From JBEKIK01 sp963838495 (GTDB taxonomy: Bacteria; Planctomycetota; Planctomycetia; Pirellulales; Thermoguttaceae), in the NCBI GenBank assembly GCA_963838495.1, contig CAWIRC010000001.1:1736001-1800000 (forward strand): a DNA stretch of 64,000 nt, written 5' to 3'. This document shows, in pieces, positions 1 through 8,293 of this stretch (positions within the stretch are counted from its first letter, which is position 1; every line of letters starts with the position of its first letter). The notes under the pieces are model-generated. The model was not told the DNA's origin and made no database searches. It was given only the letters and a program-made list of their open reading frames with translations. The position numbers were made by a program, and so were the translations under genes.

Positions 1-169
1 GCGAGACCAGCAATCCCGCGTCGGCCAGAGTTTTTAATAATTTACCCAGGTAATTCCTTGGGGCGCCAATTTCTTCGGCTACATCGCTCGCCCCGGTAAA
101 TTCCCCTTCGGGCAATTTTGTCAGGGCCGACAAGGCCTTCAAAGCATGGATCCCGGTTCTGGATATCAT
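1..169 (-). CDS. Rrf2-family transcriptional regulator (partial)
   Basis: The minus strand from an ATG at 169 reads MISRTGIHALKALSAL and continues about 56 codons to the window edge without a stop. The pattern fits the Rrf2/IscR N-terminal winged helix: a short first helix, then a helix-turn-helix segment with VAEEIGAPRNYLGKLLKTL and AGLLVS. Family members sense Fe-S, redox or NO status and usually repress their own promoter. A ribosome-binding-like AGAGGT precedes the ATG and a consensus promoter lies further upstream. The C-terminal half, where the cluster-binding cysteines would be, is outside the window, so the ligand cannot be judged. Confidence 0.8.
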   Translation of the reverse strand, partial: MISRTGIHALKALSALTKLPEGEFTGASDVAEEIGAPRNYLGKLLKTLADAGLLVS

Positions 170-193
170 GTTATAAACCTCTAACCACATGCT

Positions 194-221
194 ATTATAC
201 GAATATGTAACTTTTTGTCAA
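194..221 (-). promoter_or_regulatory. sigma70-type promoter of the Rrf2 gene
   Basis: On the minus strand TTGACA (216-221) is followed after 16 bp by TATAAT (194-199), both perfect consensus hexamers, 25 bp ahead of the Rrf2 start codon. The surrounding 40 bp are AT-rich. Autorepression by the Rrf2 protein at this site is an inference from the family. Confidence 0.8.
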
Positions 222-417
222 GTTTTTTTCTTATATTTTCCATAACTTCTTTATTGGCTTGAAGTAAGGCGCATTAGTCCCATTAGATTGTTTTTGAAAA
301 ATCAAGTTTTTTTTCAAAACTCAGTCCGATTTCAATAGCAATTCGAAGTCTTGGTATTGGTAAAAAAGCGGAATTTGGATATGAGAAAGACTCTCCATAA
401 CGAGCAAGGACGCTTCC

Positions 418-1281
418 ATGGCCCGGCATATAGAAATCCCGATTGAGAATGGTTCGAATCTGACCGGCGTTCAAATTCCGCAGCTTGGCGCCCTAAGGAT
501 CGATTCGGCCCATTCTCTTCCTGCACAAAAAAGTTATCTTGTGATCCCCGCCCGGCTTGCTTCTACCCGCTTGCCGCGAAAACTCCTGCTACGCGAGACC
601 GGCAAGTCGCTTATCCAACACACGTACGAAGCAGCCCGACGCGCCCGGCGGCCGTCGGGCGTATGCGTGGCCGCCGATCACGAGGAAATTTTTCACGAAG
701 TGCAAGCATTCGGCGGTCAGGCGGTAATGACCGATCCGAACGCCCCCAGCGGCACGGATCGCGTGGCCGAAGTCGCCCGGAGCCTGACGGACGCGGATAT
801 TATTGTCAACGTGCAAGGCGACGAGCCGGAACTGGCCGGCGAATCAATCGATCTGGCTATTAAACTCCTGGAGGACGACCGCACCGCCGTAATGGCCACT
901 TTGGCCACGCCCATTCGCGATCGGAGGCAATGGGAAGATCCGGCCTGCGTGAAAGTCGTATTCGACGGCCGGGGCAGGGCCCTTTATTTCAGCCGCAGCC
1001 CGATTCCTTTTCCCCGGGAGCGGGATGAAACCCTATTCCTCTGCAATCCCCCAAAATTCTTTCAGCATGTAGGGCTTTACGCCTATCGACGCGACTTCTT
1101 GTTAAAACTGGCCACGATGCCCCCTTCGCCGCTGGAAAAACTGGAGAAACTCGAGCAACTGCGGGTTTTGGAGGCCGGTTATTCCATCCTCGTCGGCGTG
1201 GTGGATGAACCGACATTCGGCATCGATACCCCCGAAGACTACCGGGCGTTCGTGGAAAAATACTCCTCACGCGCCGCGTGA
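418..1281 (+). CDS. kdsB: 3-deoxy-manno-octulosonate cytidylyltransferase (CMP-KDO synthetase)
   Basis: This enzyme activates KDO with CTP for lipopolysaccharide inner-core synthesis in the cytoplasm. The nucleotidyltransferase signature VIPARLASTRLPRKLL is at about residues 42-57, followed by VQGDEPE, a HVGLYAYRRDFL segment and the C-terminal LEKLEQLRVLEAGYSI and GIDTPEDY motifs, all typical of KdsB. The product is 287 residues, about 35 longer than usual because of an N-terminal extension before the catalytic domain. AAGGA seven bases before the ATG supports this start. A later start would remove the extension, so its reality is uncertain. Confidence 0.93.
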   Translation: MARHIEIPIENGSNLTGVQIPQLGALRIDSAHSLPAQKSYLVIPARLASTRLPRKLLLRETGKSLIQHTYEAARRARRPSGVCVAADHEEIFHEVQAFGGQAVMTDPNAPSGTDRVAEVARSLTDADIIVNVQGDEPELAGESIDLAIKLLEDDRTAVMATLATPIRDRRQWEDPACVKVVFDGRGRALYFSRSPIPFPRERDETLFLCNPPKFFQHVGLYAYRRDFLLKLATMPPSPLEKLEKLEQLRVLEAGYSILVGVVDEPTFGIDTPEDYRAFVEKYSSRAA

Positions 1282-1300
1282 AGGTGCATCCGCAATAGCG

Positions 1301-1522
1301 TTATACCGTGAGCACTTCCACGGACATTGTTTCCTTCACCGGATGATCGCTGCCGATCAGTTGATCGATTTTGTCCAGGGTTGTGGCATGATAATATCTT
1401 TCGCCGCACTCGGGACAGACCTCCGCTTCGACATTTTCAACGATGTAGAGTTTGCCTTGTAACCAATGCTGTTTCCGGACGGTTTTTCGATTCGTGTCTG
1501 AATTACAAAACTCACATTTCAT
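1301..1522 (-). CDS. YgiT-type zinc-finger antitoxin
   Basis: This is a 73-residue protein starting MKCEFCN, with two CxxC pairs (C3/C6 and C36/C39 in CPECGE), the arrangement of the MqsA/YgiT zinc-binding N-terminal domain. The usual C-terminal helix-turn-helix of MqsA is absent, as in the many stand-alone YgiT-type antitoxins. The ATG at 1522 is chosen because AAAGGA lies nine bases upstream. It follows the putative toxin gene by five bases on the same strand, so the two should be co-transcribed. The toxin-first order matches mqsRA-like loci. Function is inferred from family and pairing. Confidence 0.8.
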   Translation of the reverse strand: MKCEFCNSDTNRKTVRKQHWLQGKLYIVENVEAEVCPECGERYYHATTLDKIDQLIGSDHPVKETMSVEVLTV

Positions 1523-1527
1523 ATTAT

Positions 1528-1803
1528 TCAATCCTTTTCGTATACCGTAATTATAATCAGAGATCCCGTTTCTTTCAAACGGCAAAGCACGTGCATCAAC
1601 CTACCGTCTTTTGCCGGTCTTTCCACGCGATATCTTGTATCTCTCGGATCGTGCGTCAGCTTCTTCTCAACAAATCCCCGCAAAATCGCATTTTCCACGT
1701 CCAGACGCTCGAATGAGTCCTCGGCCATCTCCTCCTCTGCATGGGAAGACAAATAATAATCTCGGTTTCGAATCTTGTCCCGTATTTTTTCGATGACTGA
1801 CAT
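1528..1803 (-). CDS. DUF4258-type toxin
   Basis: This 91-residue protein begins MSVIEKIRDKIRNRDYYLSS and continues with a SHAEEEMAED segment, an ILRGFVEKK segment and RYRVERPAKDGRLMHVLCRL before a beta-rich end. This is the layout of DUF4258 proteins, small RelE/MqsR-fold-like putative mRNA interferases that lie beside YgiT-type zinc-finger antitoxins. The downstream gene encodes exactly such an antitoxin. Catalytic residues of this family are not well established, so the activity is inferred from the pairing. Confidence 0.75.
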   Translation of the reverse strand: MSVIEKIRDKIRNRDYYLSSHAEEEMAEDSFERLDVENAILRGFVEKKLTHDPRDTRYRVERPAKDGRLMHVLCRLKETGSLIIITVYEKD

Positions 1804-2052
1804 GTCTATTGCATGACTTTATTTTTTAGTTCGTAGACGATTTATGAATTATAGATTGAGAGAAATTGTGCGTTTCCTATTTACCAAAGCCATCATTATT
1901 GCCATCTTGCCCGTCTGGTCCAAGGGGTTGATTTTATTGTCTTATTAATATCCCCCCATTGGGCTGGAGTCGGCGGCCACTTCCGCCTAGACCAATAGTG
2001 CTTTAAAATATCTTTTTCTATCCAAGGACATTTCAGCAAGGATGGTGTCTTT

Positions 2053-3692
2053 ATGAGCAAGCACATTTTTGTCACCGGTGGAGTGGTCAGTTCGCTTGGC
2101 AAGGGGCTTACCAGCGCCTCGATCGGCATGTTGTTGGAGCAGCGCAGCCTCAACGTCCGCATGCAAAAACTCGATCCCTACATCAACGTCGATCCGGGCA
2201 CCATGAGCCCGTACCAGCACGGCGAGGTGTACGTCCTGGACGACGGCAGCGAAACCGACCTCGATCTGGGCCATTACGAACGATTCACCAACAGCCCACT
2301 AAACCGCCACTCGAACTACACCACCGGGCAAATATACCTTTCCGTGATCAACAAGGAACGCCGCGGGGAATTTTTGGGCCAGACCGTGCAGGTGATTCCG
2401 CATATTACCAACGAGATCAAGGCCGCCTTGGCCATGCCCGCCGGCGAAGGCGTGGACGTGGTCATAACCGAGATAGGCGGCACGGTGGGCGACATCGAAA
2501 GCCAGCCTTTCCTGGAAGCCATTCGCCAGTTTTCCCTGGATTACGGCAAGGAAAATTGCCTTTATATACACCTCACCCTGGTGCCGTACTTGAAGGCCGC
2601 CGCCGAATTGAAGACCAAGCCCACCCAGCATTCCGTGGGTTTGCTTCGCCAAATCGGCATCCAGCCCGACGTGCTCATATGCCGCACCGAGCGCTCGTTG
2701 AGCCGCGACGAACGGGCGAAAATCGCGCTCTTTTGTAACGTCCCCATCGAGGCCGTGATCGAGGAAAAAGACAAGGATTTCTCCGTGTACGAAGTGCCCA
2801 TGAGCCTGGTGGATAACGGCCTGGACGAACTGATCGTCCGCAAGCTGAACCTCAAGGCCGGCCCCTTGGATTTGCAGGACTGGCGCGATCTTATGCACCG
2901 GCTGCGAAATCCGGAGCATGAAATCACCGTCGCCGTGGTGGGAAAATACATCGAGCACCGCGACGCCTACAAGTCGATCTACGAAGCCCTGGACCACGCC
3001 GGGGTCGCCCATCGGGCCCGGGTCCGCGTCCAACGCGTGCACAGCGAGGCGGTCCAGCGCGAAGGGGCCGAAACCCTGCTTTCCGACGTCGATGGCATTC
3101 TGGTGCCCGGCGGGTTCGGCGAACGCGGCATCGAAGGCAAAATCGACGCCGTCCGCTTCGCTCGCGAACGGGGAATCCCCTTTTTCGGCATCTGCCTGGG
3201 CATGCAATGCGCGGTTGCCGAATTCGCCAGGAACGTGCTCGGACTGAAGGGCGCAAACTCCACCGAGTTCGACAAGGACAATCCCCATCCGGTAATTTGC
3301 CTCTTGGACGAGCAAAAAACCATCACCGACAAAGGCGGCACCATGCGCTCAGGCGCCCAGCCGGCCAAACTCGCCCCCGACAGCAAGGCCGCCAAGGCCT
3401 ACGGCGCGTGCCAGATTTCCGAACGCCATCGGCACCGCTACGAATTCAATAATCAGTACCGCCAACAATTCATCGCCCACGGCATGCAAGTCACCGGCAC
3501 AAGTCCGGACGGCCAACTAGTGGAAATCGTGGAGATATTCGATCATCCCTGGTTTATCGGCGTGCAGTATCATCCCGAGTTCAAGTCGCAGCCCACCCCG
3601 CGCATCCGCTTTTCGCCGGGTTCGTGGGCGCGGCCCTGGACCGCCGCCTCGTCCGCCAGGGGCGCCTGGAAAAAGTACACAGCGCGGGATGA
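2053..3692 (+). CDS. pyrG: CTP synthase (3' frame break)
   Basis: CTP synthase aminates UTP to CTP with glutamine in pyrimidine synthesis. The N-terminal synthetase domain starts MSKHIFVTGGVVSSLGKGL and carries the PYINVDPGTMSPYQHGEVYV and ITEIGGTVGDIES motifs. The class I glutaminase domain has PGGFGERG, the nucleophile motif GICLGMQ and the terminal QYHPEF. The open frame turns nonsensical after QYHPEFKSQPTP. One missing base near 3600 (at GCGC, 3600-3603) restores HPLFAGFVGAALDRRLVRQG and a stop at 3690-3692, so that end is annotated. The rest is intact and full length. A start with AAGGATGG upstream is at 2053. Confidence 0.95.
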
Positions 3693-3700
3693 ATAATATT

Positions 3701-3725
3701 TAGCCCCCGGTGAATGCACCGGGTG
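3701..3725. repeat. dispersed hairpin, CCCCGGTG family
   Basis: The imperfect palindrome TAGCCCCCGGTGAATGCACC plus GGGTG starts eight bases after the pyrG stop. The same unit, best form CCCCGGTGAACACACCGGGG, recurs at 16821-16844, 36449-36472, 45207-45231, 57531-57557 and, decayed, at 60191-60214, usually just after a stop codon. It may act as a transcript 3' end or be a REP-like element. Confidence 0.7.
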
Positions 3726-3780
3726 TTTGACGGCGGTCAAAATGCAGAACAAATAAGCGCGTTCTTCACGGAGGCATTCC

Positions 3781-4176
3781 ATGTCGGACGACAAAATCGA
3801 AGGCGAAAAGAAAATCATTATCGACGAGGATTGGAAAAGCCAGGTCCAAGCCGAAAAAGAAGCCGAACGCCTTAAACAACAAGAGGAACAAAAGCCTGAG
3901 CAGGCCGGGGAATCCCAAGCCCCGTTGCCGGCCCCCACGCTTTCCTTTTTGGCCGGCACGCTGTATTTGCAAGGGGCCATTGCCCTGGGGCTTCTGCCCA
4001 ATCCCGCTTCCGACAAGCAGCCCGCCGTACATATCGATCAAGCCCGGCACGCCATCGAATTATTGTCCATGCTTAAGCAAAAGACCGAAGGCAACCGCAC
4101 GCCGGAAGAAAGCGAGGAGATCGACGGCATGCTCCACCAACTCCGCCTGGCATTCGTCACCGTGACTCAAAAGTAA
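3781..4176 (+). CDS. DUF1844 domain protein
   Basis: This is a 131-residue soluble protein. A charged N-terminal third (about 1-45, rich in K, E and Q, probably coiled) precedes a conserved core: PTLSFLAGTLYLQGAIALGL, then DQARHAIELLSMLKQKTEGN, then EIDGMLHQLRLAFV. These are the hallmarks of DUF1844, a small helical domain of unknown function common in planctomycetes, acidobacteria and deltaproteobacteria. The start codon is preceded by CACGGAGG. It stands alone between pyrG and the convergent mraZ, so neighbours give no functional clue. Confidence 0.85.
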   Translation: MSDDKIEGEKKIIIDEDWKSQVQAEKEAERLKQQEEQKPEQAGESQAPLPAPTLSFLAGTLYLQGAIALGLLPNPASDKQPAVHIDQARHAIELLSMLKQKTEGNRTPEESEEIDGMLHQLRLAFVTVTQK

Positions 4177-4234
4177 GAATGCAGAATTCAGAATGCACAG
4201 TTACTTCTGCATTTTGCATTCTTCATTCTGCAAT
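4177..4234. repeat. GAATGCAGAATTC micro-repeat
   Basis: A short stretch reiterating GAATGCAGAATTCAGAATGC is followed by its inverted counterpart GCATTTTGCATTCTTCATTC, forming a large AT-rich hairpin immediately after the DUF1844 stop codon. It may serve as a transcript end. Comparable low-complexity micro-repeats recur in other gaps of this window. Confidence 0.6.
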
Positions 4235-4244
4235 AATATAATTT

Positions 4245-4378
4245 CCATGCCCGGTCCGGGGATATAAAGGGCGGGCGCATCTTGCGCCCTGGAAAACCCC
4301 TCCCTGGTGACCTGCAACTTCAACCGGGTGACGAAACCGGGTTAATTTATTTCGGGAATCCTCCGGAACCGGGCATGG
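4245..4378 (+). other. structured element closed by an 11-bp inverted repeat
   Basis: CCATGCCCGGT (4245-4255) pairs perfectly with ACCGGGCATGG (4368-4378), and CCGG just inside each arm can extend the helix. The enclosed 110 bases hold further hairpins: GGGCGCATCTTGCGCCC-like around 4271-4290 and ACCGGG..AAACCGGGT around 4323-4343. The whole could fold as a multi-branched RNA. I recognise no known riboswitch class. Strand is assigned arbitrarily; it lies downstream of DUF1844 and beyond the mraZ 3' end. Confidence 0.45.
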
Positions 4379-4442
4379 ATTGGTACGCTGTTTATTTCTC
4401 AATAGGACATTTTAAAAACCGTCCTGCGTTGTTGATCGTTTA

Positions 4443-4469
4443 GTAGGACGACTTTAAAAGTCGTCCTAC
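4443..4469. terminator. hairpin between convergent genes, likely bidirectional terminator
   Basis: GTAGGACGACTTTAAAAGTC continues to GTCCTAC, giving a 10-bp stem with an AT loop just beyond the mraZ stop. A related imperfect AGGAC/GTCCT hairpin lies at 4404-4427. Runs of T/A flank them only weakly, so termination is inferred from position. Confidence 0.5.
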
Positions 4470-4479
4470 GATTATTTAT

Positions 4480-4965
4480 TCATTTAGAAAGCTGGTCGAA
4501 TAACCTCCGGAATTTCGGCATCCTGGTTTCCAGGTATTTGATCCATGCGCCAGGCTGCCAGATCTCTATGCATACCGCCGCCCCCAAAATTATCACCTCT
4601 CCGTTTGCTTCCACGCCGAGGAACTCGCGAAAACCCTCCGGTATAAGCAACCTCCCTCGCCCGGCCAACTGCACGGTGCAATGCCGGGTGGAAAGCAGGC
4701 GGCCGAACAACTGCACTTCGGCAATCCTCTCGTGAAGTTTCCCGGCGTGCATCTTTTGTTTGACCAATTCCACGCCCTCGTCCAGCCGTGCTTGCCAGAG
4801 CGGGCCGCTCCACAGGCTCAAACAACCCGGCCGCTCCTTGGCCAAAATGCAGTCCACCGATCCCGCGCTTAGGCGATCGGCAAATTCGCTGGGTATCGAA
4901 ATCCGCCAACGCTCATCCAGCGTCCGCCGGTGCTCGCCTAGCAGGAAGTCCTCGACTGCGGGCAT
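4480..4965 (-). CDS. mraZ: MraZ-family transcriptional regulator
   Basis: This is a 161-residue protein with two SpoVT/AbrB-like swapped-hairpin domains: GEHRRTLDERWRISIPSEF at about residues 9-27, and CTVQLAGRGRLLIPEGFREF in the second half, ending with a GVEANGEVIILGAAVCIEIW strand-helix unit. MraZ forms ring oligomers and controls the division/cell-wall cluster by binding its own promoter. Here it is not followed by rsmH; that gene lies 45 kb away with no mraZ next to it. The gene appears to be a stand-alone copy, so its target may be elsewhere. Upstream 250 bp are AT-rich with no clear gene. Confidence 0.82.
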   Translation of the reverse strand: MPAVEDFLLGEHRRTLDERWRISIPSEFADRLSAGSVDCILAKERPGCLSLWSGPLWQARLDEGVELVKQKMHAGKLHERIAEVQLFGRLLSTRHCTVQLAGRGRLLIPEGFREFLGVEANGEVIILGAAVCIEIWQPGAWIKYLETRMPKFRRLFDQLSK

Positions 4966-5218
4966 GTTTTATCGGGGTGTAATTACGAGGAAATAAATTT
5001 TTATTTCGTTTGGGTAATATATCCATAAATAAACTTCAAATTATCCATAAATGGGCAATATTCCCACAAAATCAATAAATGGAATTTATCATCATTTGCA
5101 TCTTTGGCAAGTACCCAGATGAAATTTTTCCCAAAAAATTCCAAAATGCCCCGATAGAGGTGGACATGAATTATTCCCCGTAAAAAAAGCAACCTTCTTG
5201 CGGGAATCATGTACCGAT

Positions 5219-6280
5219 TTACAGATCCGGCCCATCGGTCGCGAGCGGTTCTTCGCTTTTTTTTCGTTCCAGCAACAACACCACTCCGGCCGAAAGACCG
5301 CCCGCCAGATATCCGAACATCGCGCCCACCGGAACGCTAAAGAACATGAAAAAAATCGTAATCAAAAATCGTTCGAAAATTCGGACATTCCCGATTATAA
5401 GAGTCGTGAACAGATTGATTGCCCCGATTTCCAGCGGCAGCAACACCGCCCCGGTCCAGATCGAGGCCGCCCGCGGATATTTGCCCCCGAACAAAATCAT
5501 CTGCCCCATGGTCACCCCAAACACCAGCACGCCAAACACGAGGTAATAAACCGGCGACGCGTCGAACCATTTCAAAGTCGAAAACATCACGGCAAACAAC
5601 GCCACCATCATCATCAAAACGGCCATGCTGAATTTCCGCGGCATGCCAACCGCCGGTTTGTAATCCCAAGCCGCGCCCCATGGAACCGCGCATTGCGCCG
5701 CGCTATTGTCTTCCTTTGACGGCGGAAGGAGAATGGCTTCAATTACAGCATCCGGCGCCTGGCCCGTCTTCGACGCCAGGGCTTCAACCACCGCGTTTTT
5801 CAAACGCCCATGGCTCATGTCATGTCGGGCAAAAAGCGGCTGTAACAAAGAATCGTCGCCGGCAGCCAAAGCCAATAAAAGATGCTCGGCGCCCAAAAAG
5901 GAATGCCCCAGGTTCCGGGATTGCTGTTCCGCGCGCTTAAGCCACCTGTCAGTCAGCACTCGCAGCAACAGGGTTGGATTCGCATCGTTCCTCTCATTTG
6001 CCCGTTCAACGATGTTTTCCCCGGACTTAGGAATTTTCTTATTTTCCAGCAAGCGATCGACGTCTCTTGTCAACGCCCACATGTCCACGCCCATTTCTTC
6101 CAGCGAAGTCAATGGAAAGCGGCGCTCCCAACGTATAAAAGACCACAGGAGCAACATGCCCACCGACGATTCGTCCAAGACCAGCGGCGCCCGGGCGGCC
6201 CAGCGGGCCGGAACCTGCTCGATCATCTCGATCAAAGTCCGCACGCAGCGCCGGGCGCATAGCTCCTGCCGATCGAACAT
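5219..6280 (-). CDS. membrane protein with a Clp-N-like domain
   Basis: The soluble N-terminal 200 residues contain a segment like the ClpA/ClpB substrate-binding repeat: NLGHSFLGAEHLLLALAAGD followed by LLQPLFARHDM. The C-terminal 150 residues hold about four hydrophobic helices (FSMAVLMMMVALFAVMFSTL; VYYLVFGVLVFGVTMGQMIL; ASIWTGAVLLPLEIGAINLF; ITIFFMFFSVPVGAMFGYLA). The start is the ATG at 6280 with GGGAG eight bases upstream. Clp-N domains bind adaptor or substrate proteins; no ATPase domain is present, so a membrane-tethered scaffold or sensor is possible. It is followed closely by no partner, but the small membrane protein upstream (6309-6680) is probably in the same transcript. Confidence 0.7.
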   Translation of the reverse strand: MFDRQELCARRCVRTLIEMIEQVPARWAARAPLVLDESSVGMLLLWSFIRWERRFPLTSLEEMGVDMWALTRDVDRLLENKKIPKSGENIVERANERNDANPTLLLRVLTDRWLKRAEQQSRNLGHSFLGAEHLLLALAAGDDSLLQPLFARHDMSHGRLKNAVVEALASKTGQAPDAVIEAILLPPSKEDNSAAQCAVPWGAAWDYKPAVGMPRKFSMAVLMMMVALFAVMFSTLKWFDASPVYYLVFGVLVFGVTMGQMILFGGKYPRAASIWTGAVLLPLEIGAINLFTTLIIGNVRIFERFLITIFFMFFSVPVGAMFGYLAGGLSAGVVLLLERKKSEEPLATDGPDL

Positions 6281-6308
6281 CAAGCGTCTCCCAATTTAAT
6301 CAACCCGT

Positions 6309-6680
6309 TTATTCCAAAGGATGTTTGGCCGGCGAAAACTGCTGGCGAGAAGCGCCGGGAATCATCGCCAATAGCCCGCATATTACACTGATTCCCAACA
6401 GAATCGGGCCAAGCGCGTAAATGCAAATCGTGACTAGATAATCCGCAGATGACCGAAACGACCCCGTAGTACCATTCGTTAAATTCATCATTACGTGTAA
6501 TATGGACGGGATAACGATCGAACACGCCAACAGCCAGCACGATATGCGAAACAACGCCCAATTATAAACGCGATCCTGCCTGAATAATAAAGCCAACAGC
6601 AATCCCAACAACAAAACGGATGTCAACCATCCGGTTCCGGTTTGGTTTAACAGTTGAAGCATCATCATTTCTTGCGGCAT
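6309..6680 (-). CDS. small membrane protein, unknown function
   Basis: This 123-residue protein has three hydrophobic stretches: TSVLLLGLLLALLF, a FRISCWLLACSIVIPSILHV segment, and YALGPILLGISVICGLLAMI. AGGAGG lies about eight bases before the ATG at 6680, a strong start. The stop is 28 bp before the start of the Clp-N membrane protein, indicating an operon. I recognise no family. Confidence 0.7.
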   Translation of the reverse strand: MPQEMMMLQLLNQTGTGWLTSVLLLGLLLALLFRQDRVYNWALFRISCWLLACSIVIPSILHVMMNLTNGTTGSFRSSADYLVTICIYALGPILLGISVICGLLAMIPGASRQQFSPAKHPLE

Positions 6681-6857
6681 AAAACGCCCTCCTTATAACT
6701 GTAATAGAATCGAATTTCATGCATATATTCGCGGAATTTGCCTATACCCGGGGATTCCGCCTGTTCTCCAGGAAATTTTAAATTTGCTTCATTCGATTTG
6801 CAATACTTAAAAAGGTGGCAAACGCCTCTGCGCATGTCGAAATCCGGTCTTCGCCCT

Positions 6858-6901
6858 TATCCAATATGCAATTTGAAATTTGCACTTGACAATTTGCAAT
6901 A
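6858..6901. repeat. TTGCAAATT micro-repeat
   Basis: The stretch around CAATTTGAAATTTGCAC and CAATTTGCAATAAG belongs to an AT-rich family of near-palindromic TTGCAA/CAAATT words. It recurs at about 44124-44163, 44309-44338, 57597-57625, 60254-60300, 60783-60822 and 61021-61062. It sits in the 281-bp gap downstream of uvrC. Confidence 0.65.
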
Positions 6902-6961
6902 AGAAAAGATACACAAAAAAAACATTCGCGCCTTGAAAAGGAAGATTCCTAATCCCCGACC

Positions 6962-8293
6962 TTATTCGCCCAGGGTCGAACGCCGCCGCAAGATATGATG
7001 GTAATGTTGTGCGAATCGATGCGCCTCGTCGCGGACGTATTGCAGCAGCCTTAACGCATAAGAATGGCGGCTCAGGCGCAGAGGCCCGTCCCGATGCATT
7101 ACGTGGACCAACTCCTCGCGCTTGGCCAGAGAAAGGATCAGCGGGGGATCGATTCGCAAACCGGCCAACGCGCTCAGCGCGGCGTTGAGCTGGCCCTTGC
7201 CCCCGTCGATCAGCAACATGTCCGGCATGCTTTCATTTTCCCTTTGCAGATGCTGGAACCGCCGCGACACCACTTCGTGGATGGCGGCAAAATCGTCCCC
7301 GCCGCTTGCTTGATGAATCCGCATCCGCTTGTATCCGGGCTTGAAAGGCAGTCCGTCGATGAATTGCACCACTGAGGCCACCGTATCCGTGCCCGCCGTA
7401 TGCGCCACGTCCACGCCTTCGATGATCCGCGGCTGCGCATCTAGACGCAGCGTTTTTTGCAATCCCGCCAGCCCTTTTTTCGGATCGATGGGAAACACCT
7501 CCGGCTGAACGTGCGTTTCCAGAACGCCGCGCTTGTCGAGCGACTGGAGCATTTCGATTTCGTCCCGCAGCCGGGCGGCCTCCTCGAAGCGCAACTCCTG
7601 TGCCGCCCTATCCATCTCTTCGCGCATCTCGTTGAGCAGCGCGTCTTTCTTCCCGTCCAAAACCTGTTGCAGCCGGCGGATGCCCTTGCGATACTCCTCT
7701 TTCGAAATCCGCAAATTGCAGGGCGCGGTGCATTGCTCGATGGAATGCAGCAGGCACGGCCGGAACCACTGCCAGCGCTTGTCGTCGGCCTCGATTTCCA
7801 GGGTGCAGGTGCGGAACTTGAAAATCTTTTGCAGCACCTGGATCGCGCCCCGCAACTGCCGGGGATTGGGAAACGGCCCGTACAGTTTCGACCCGTGCCC
7901 CTTCGGTTCCCGCGTAAAACAAACGCGGGGAAAATCCTCGCGCACGTGTATCTCTAAATATGGAAACGTCTTACTGTCCCGCAACTCCCGGTTGAATTTC
8001 GGCAAAATATCCTTGATCAGCCGGGCCTCGGTAAGGATGGCGTCGATCTCGTTTTTTGTCTCTATGTAGTCGATGTCGCGGATTTCCAGGACCAGTTTCG
8101 CCGTGCGCGGGTCCTCGGTCGCCGCCTTGAGAAAGTAGCTTCCCGCACGGTTGCGCAAATTTTTCGCCTTCCCGATGTAGATAACCCTGCCCGCGGCGTC
8201 TTTCATCAGATAAACGCCCGGCGTTTGCGGGAAAGTACGCACTTTTTCCGCAGCCAAGGAATTATCCTGGATAATTGGTCCTTGCTCTGCCAT
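6962..8293 (-). CDS. uvrC: UvrC-like excinuclease subunit, short form
   Basis: UvrC makes the dual incisions of nucleotide excision repair. The order is a GIY-YIG nuclease (PGVYLMKDAAGRVIYIGKAK, residues about 25-60), the Cys cluster seen in many UvrC proteins, a UVR helix hairpin (MDRAAQELRFEEAARLRDEI), and the RNase H-like domain with EGVDVAH and DMLLIDGGKGQLN. The protein stops after HHILRRRSTLGE at about 443 residues. The usual 600-residue form has a C-terminal helix-hairpin-helix DNA-binding pair, missing here, and I found no continuation in other frames beyond the stop. ATG 8293 is preferred to upstream GTG codons. Confidence 0.85.
   Translation of the reverse strand: MAEQGPIIQDNSLAAEKVRTFPQTPGVYLMKDAAGRVIYIGKAKNLRNRAGSYFLKAATEDPRTAKLVLEIRDIDYIETKNEIDAILTEARLIKDILPKFNRELRDSKTFPYLEIHVREDFPRVCFTREPKGHGSKLYGPFPNPRQLRGAIQVLQKIFKFRTCTLEIEADDKRWQWFRPCLLHSIEQCTAPCNLRISKEEYRKGIRRLQQVLDGKKDALLNEMREEMDRAAQELRFEEAARLRDEIEMLQSLDKRGVLETHVQPEVFPIDPKKGLAGLQKTLRLDAQPRIIEGVDVAHTAGTDTVASVVQFIDGLPFKPGYKRMRIHQASGGDDFAAIHEVVSRRFQHLQRENESMPDMLLIDGGKGQLNAALSALAGLRIDPPLILSLAKREELVHVMHRDGPLRLSRHSYALRLLQYVRDEAHRFAQHYHHILRRRSTLGE

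Noticed and set aside
441..470. tRNA T-arm-like GGTTCGAATC
   Set aside because: It lies inside kdsB and no acceptor stem or anticodon arm can be built around it. No tRNA was found elsewhere by eye.
2299..3315. Minus-strand frame of about 340 codons opposite pyrG
   Set aside because: It is a shadow of pyrG, with low-complexity Gly/His/Val composition and no motif.
5001..5210. Small minus-strand open frame of 69 codons after the Clp-N membrane gene
   Set aside because: It lies in AT-rich intergenic DNA, has no ribosome site or recognisable motif, and is probably chance.
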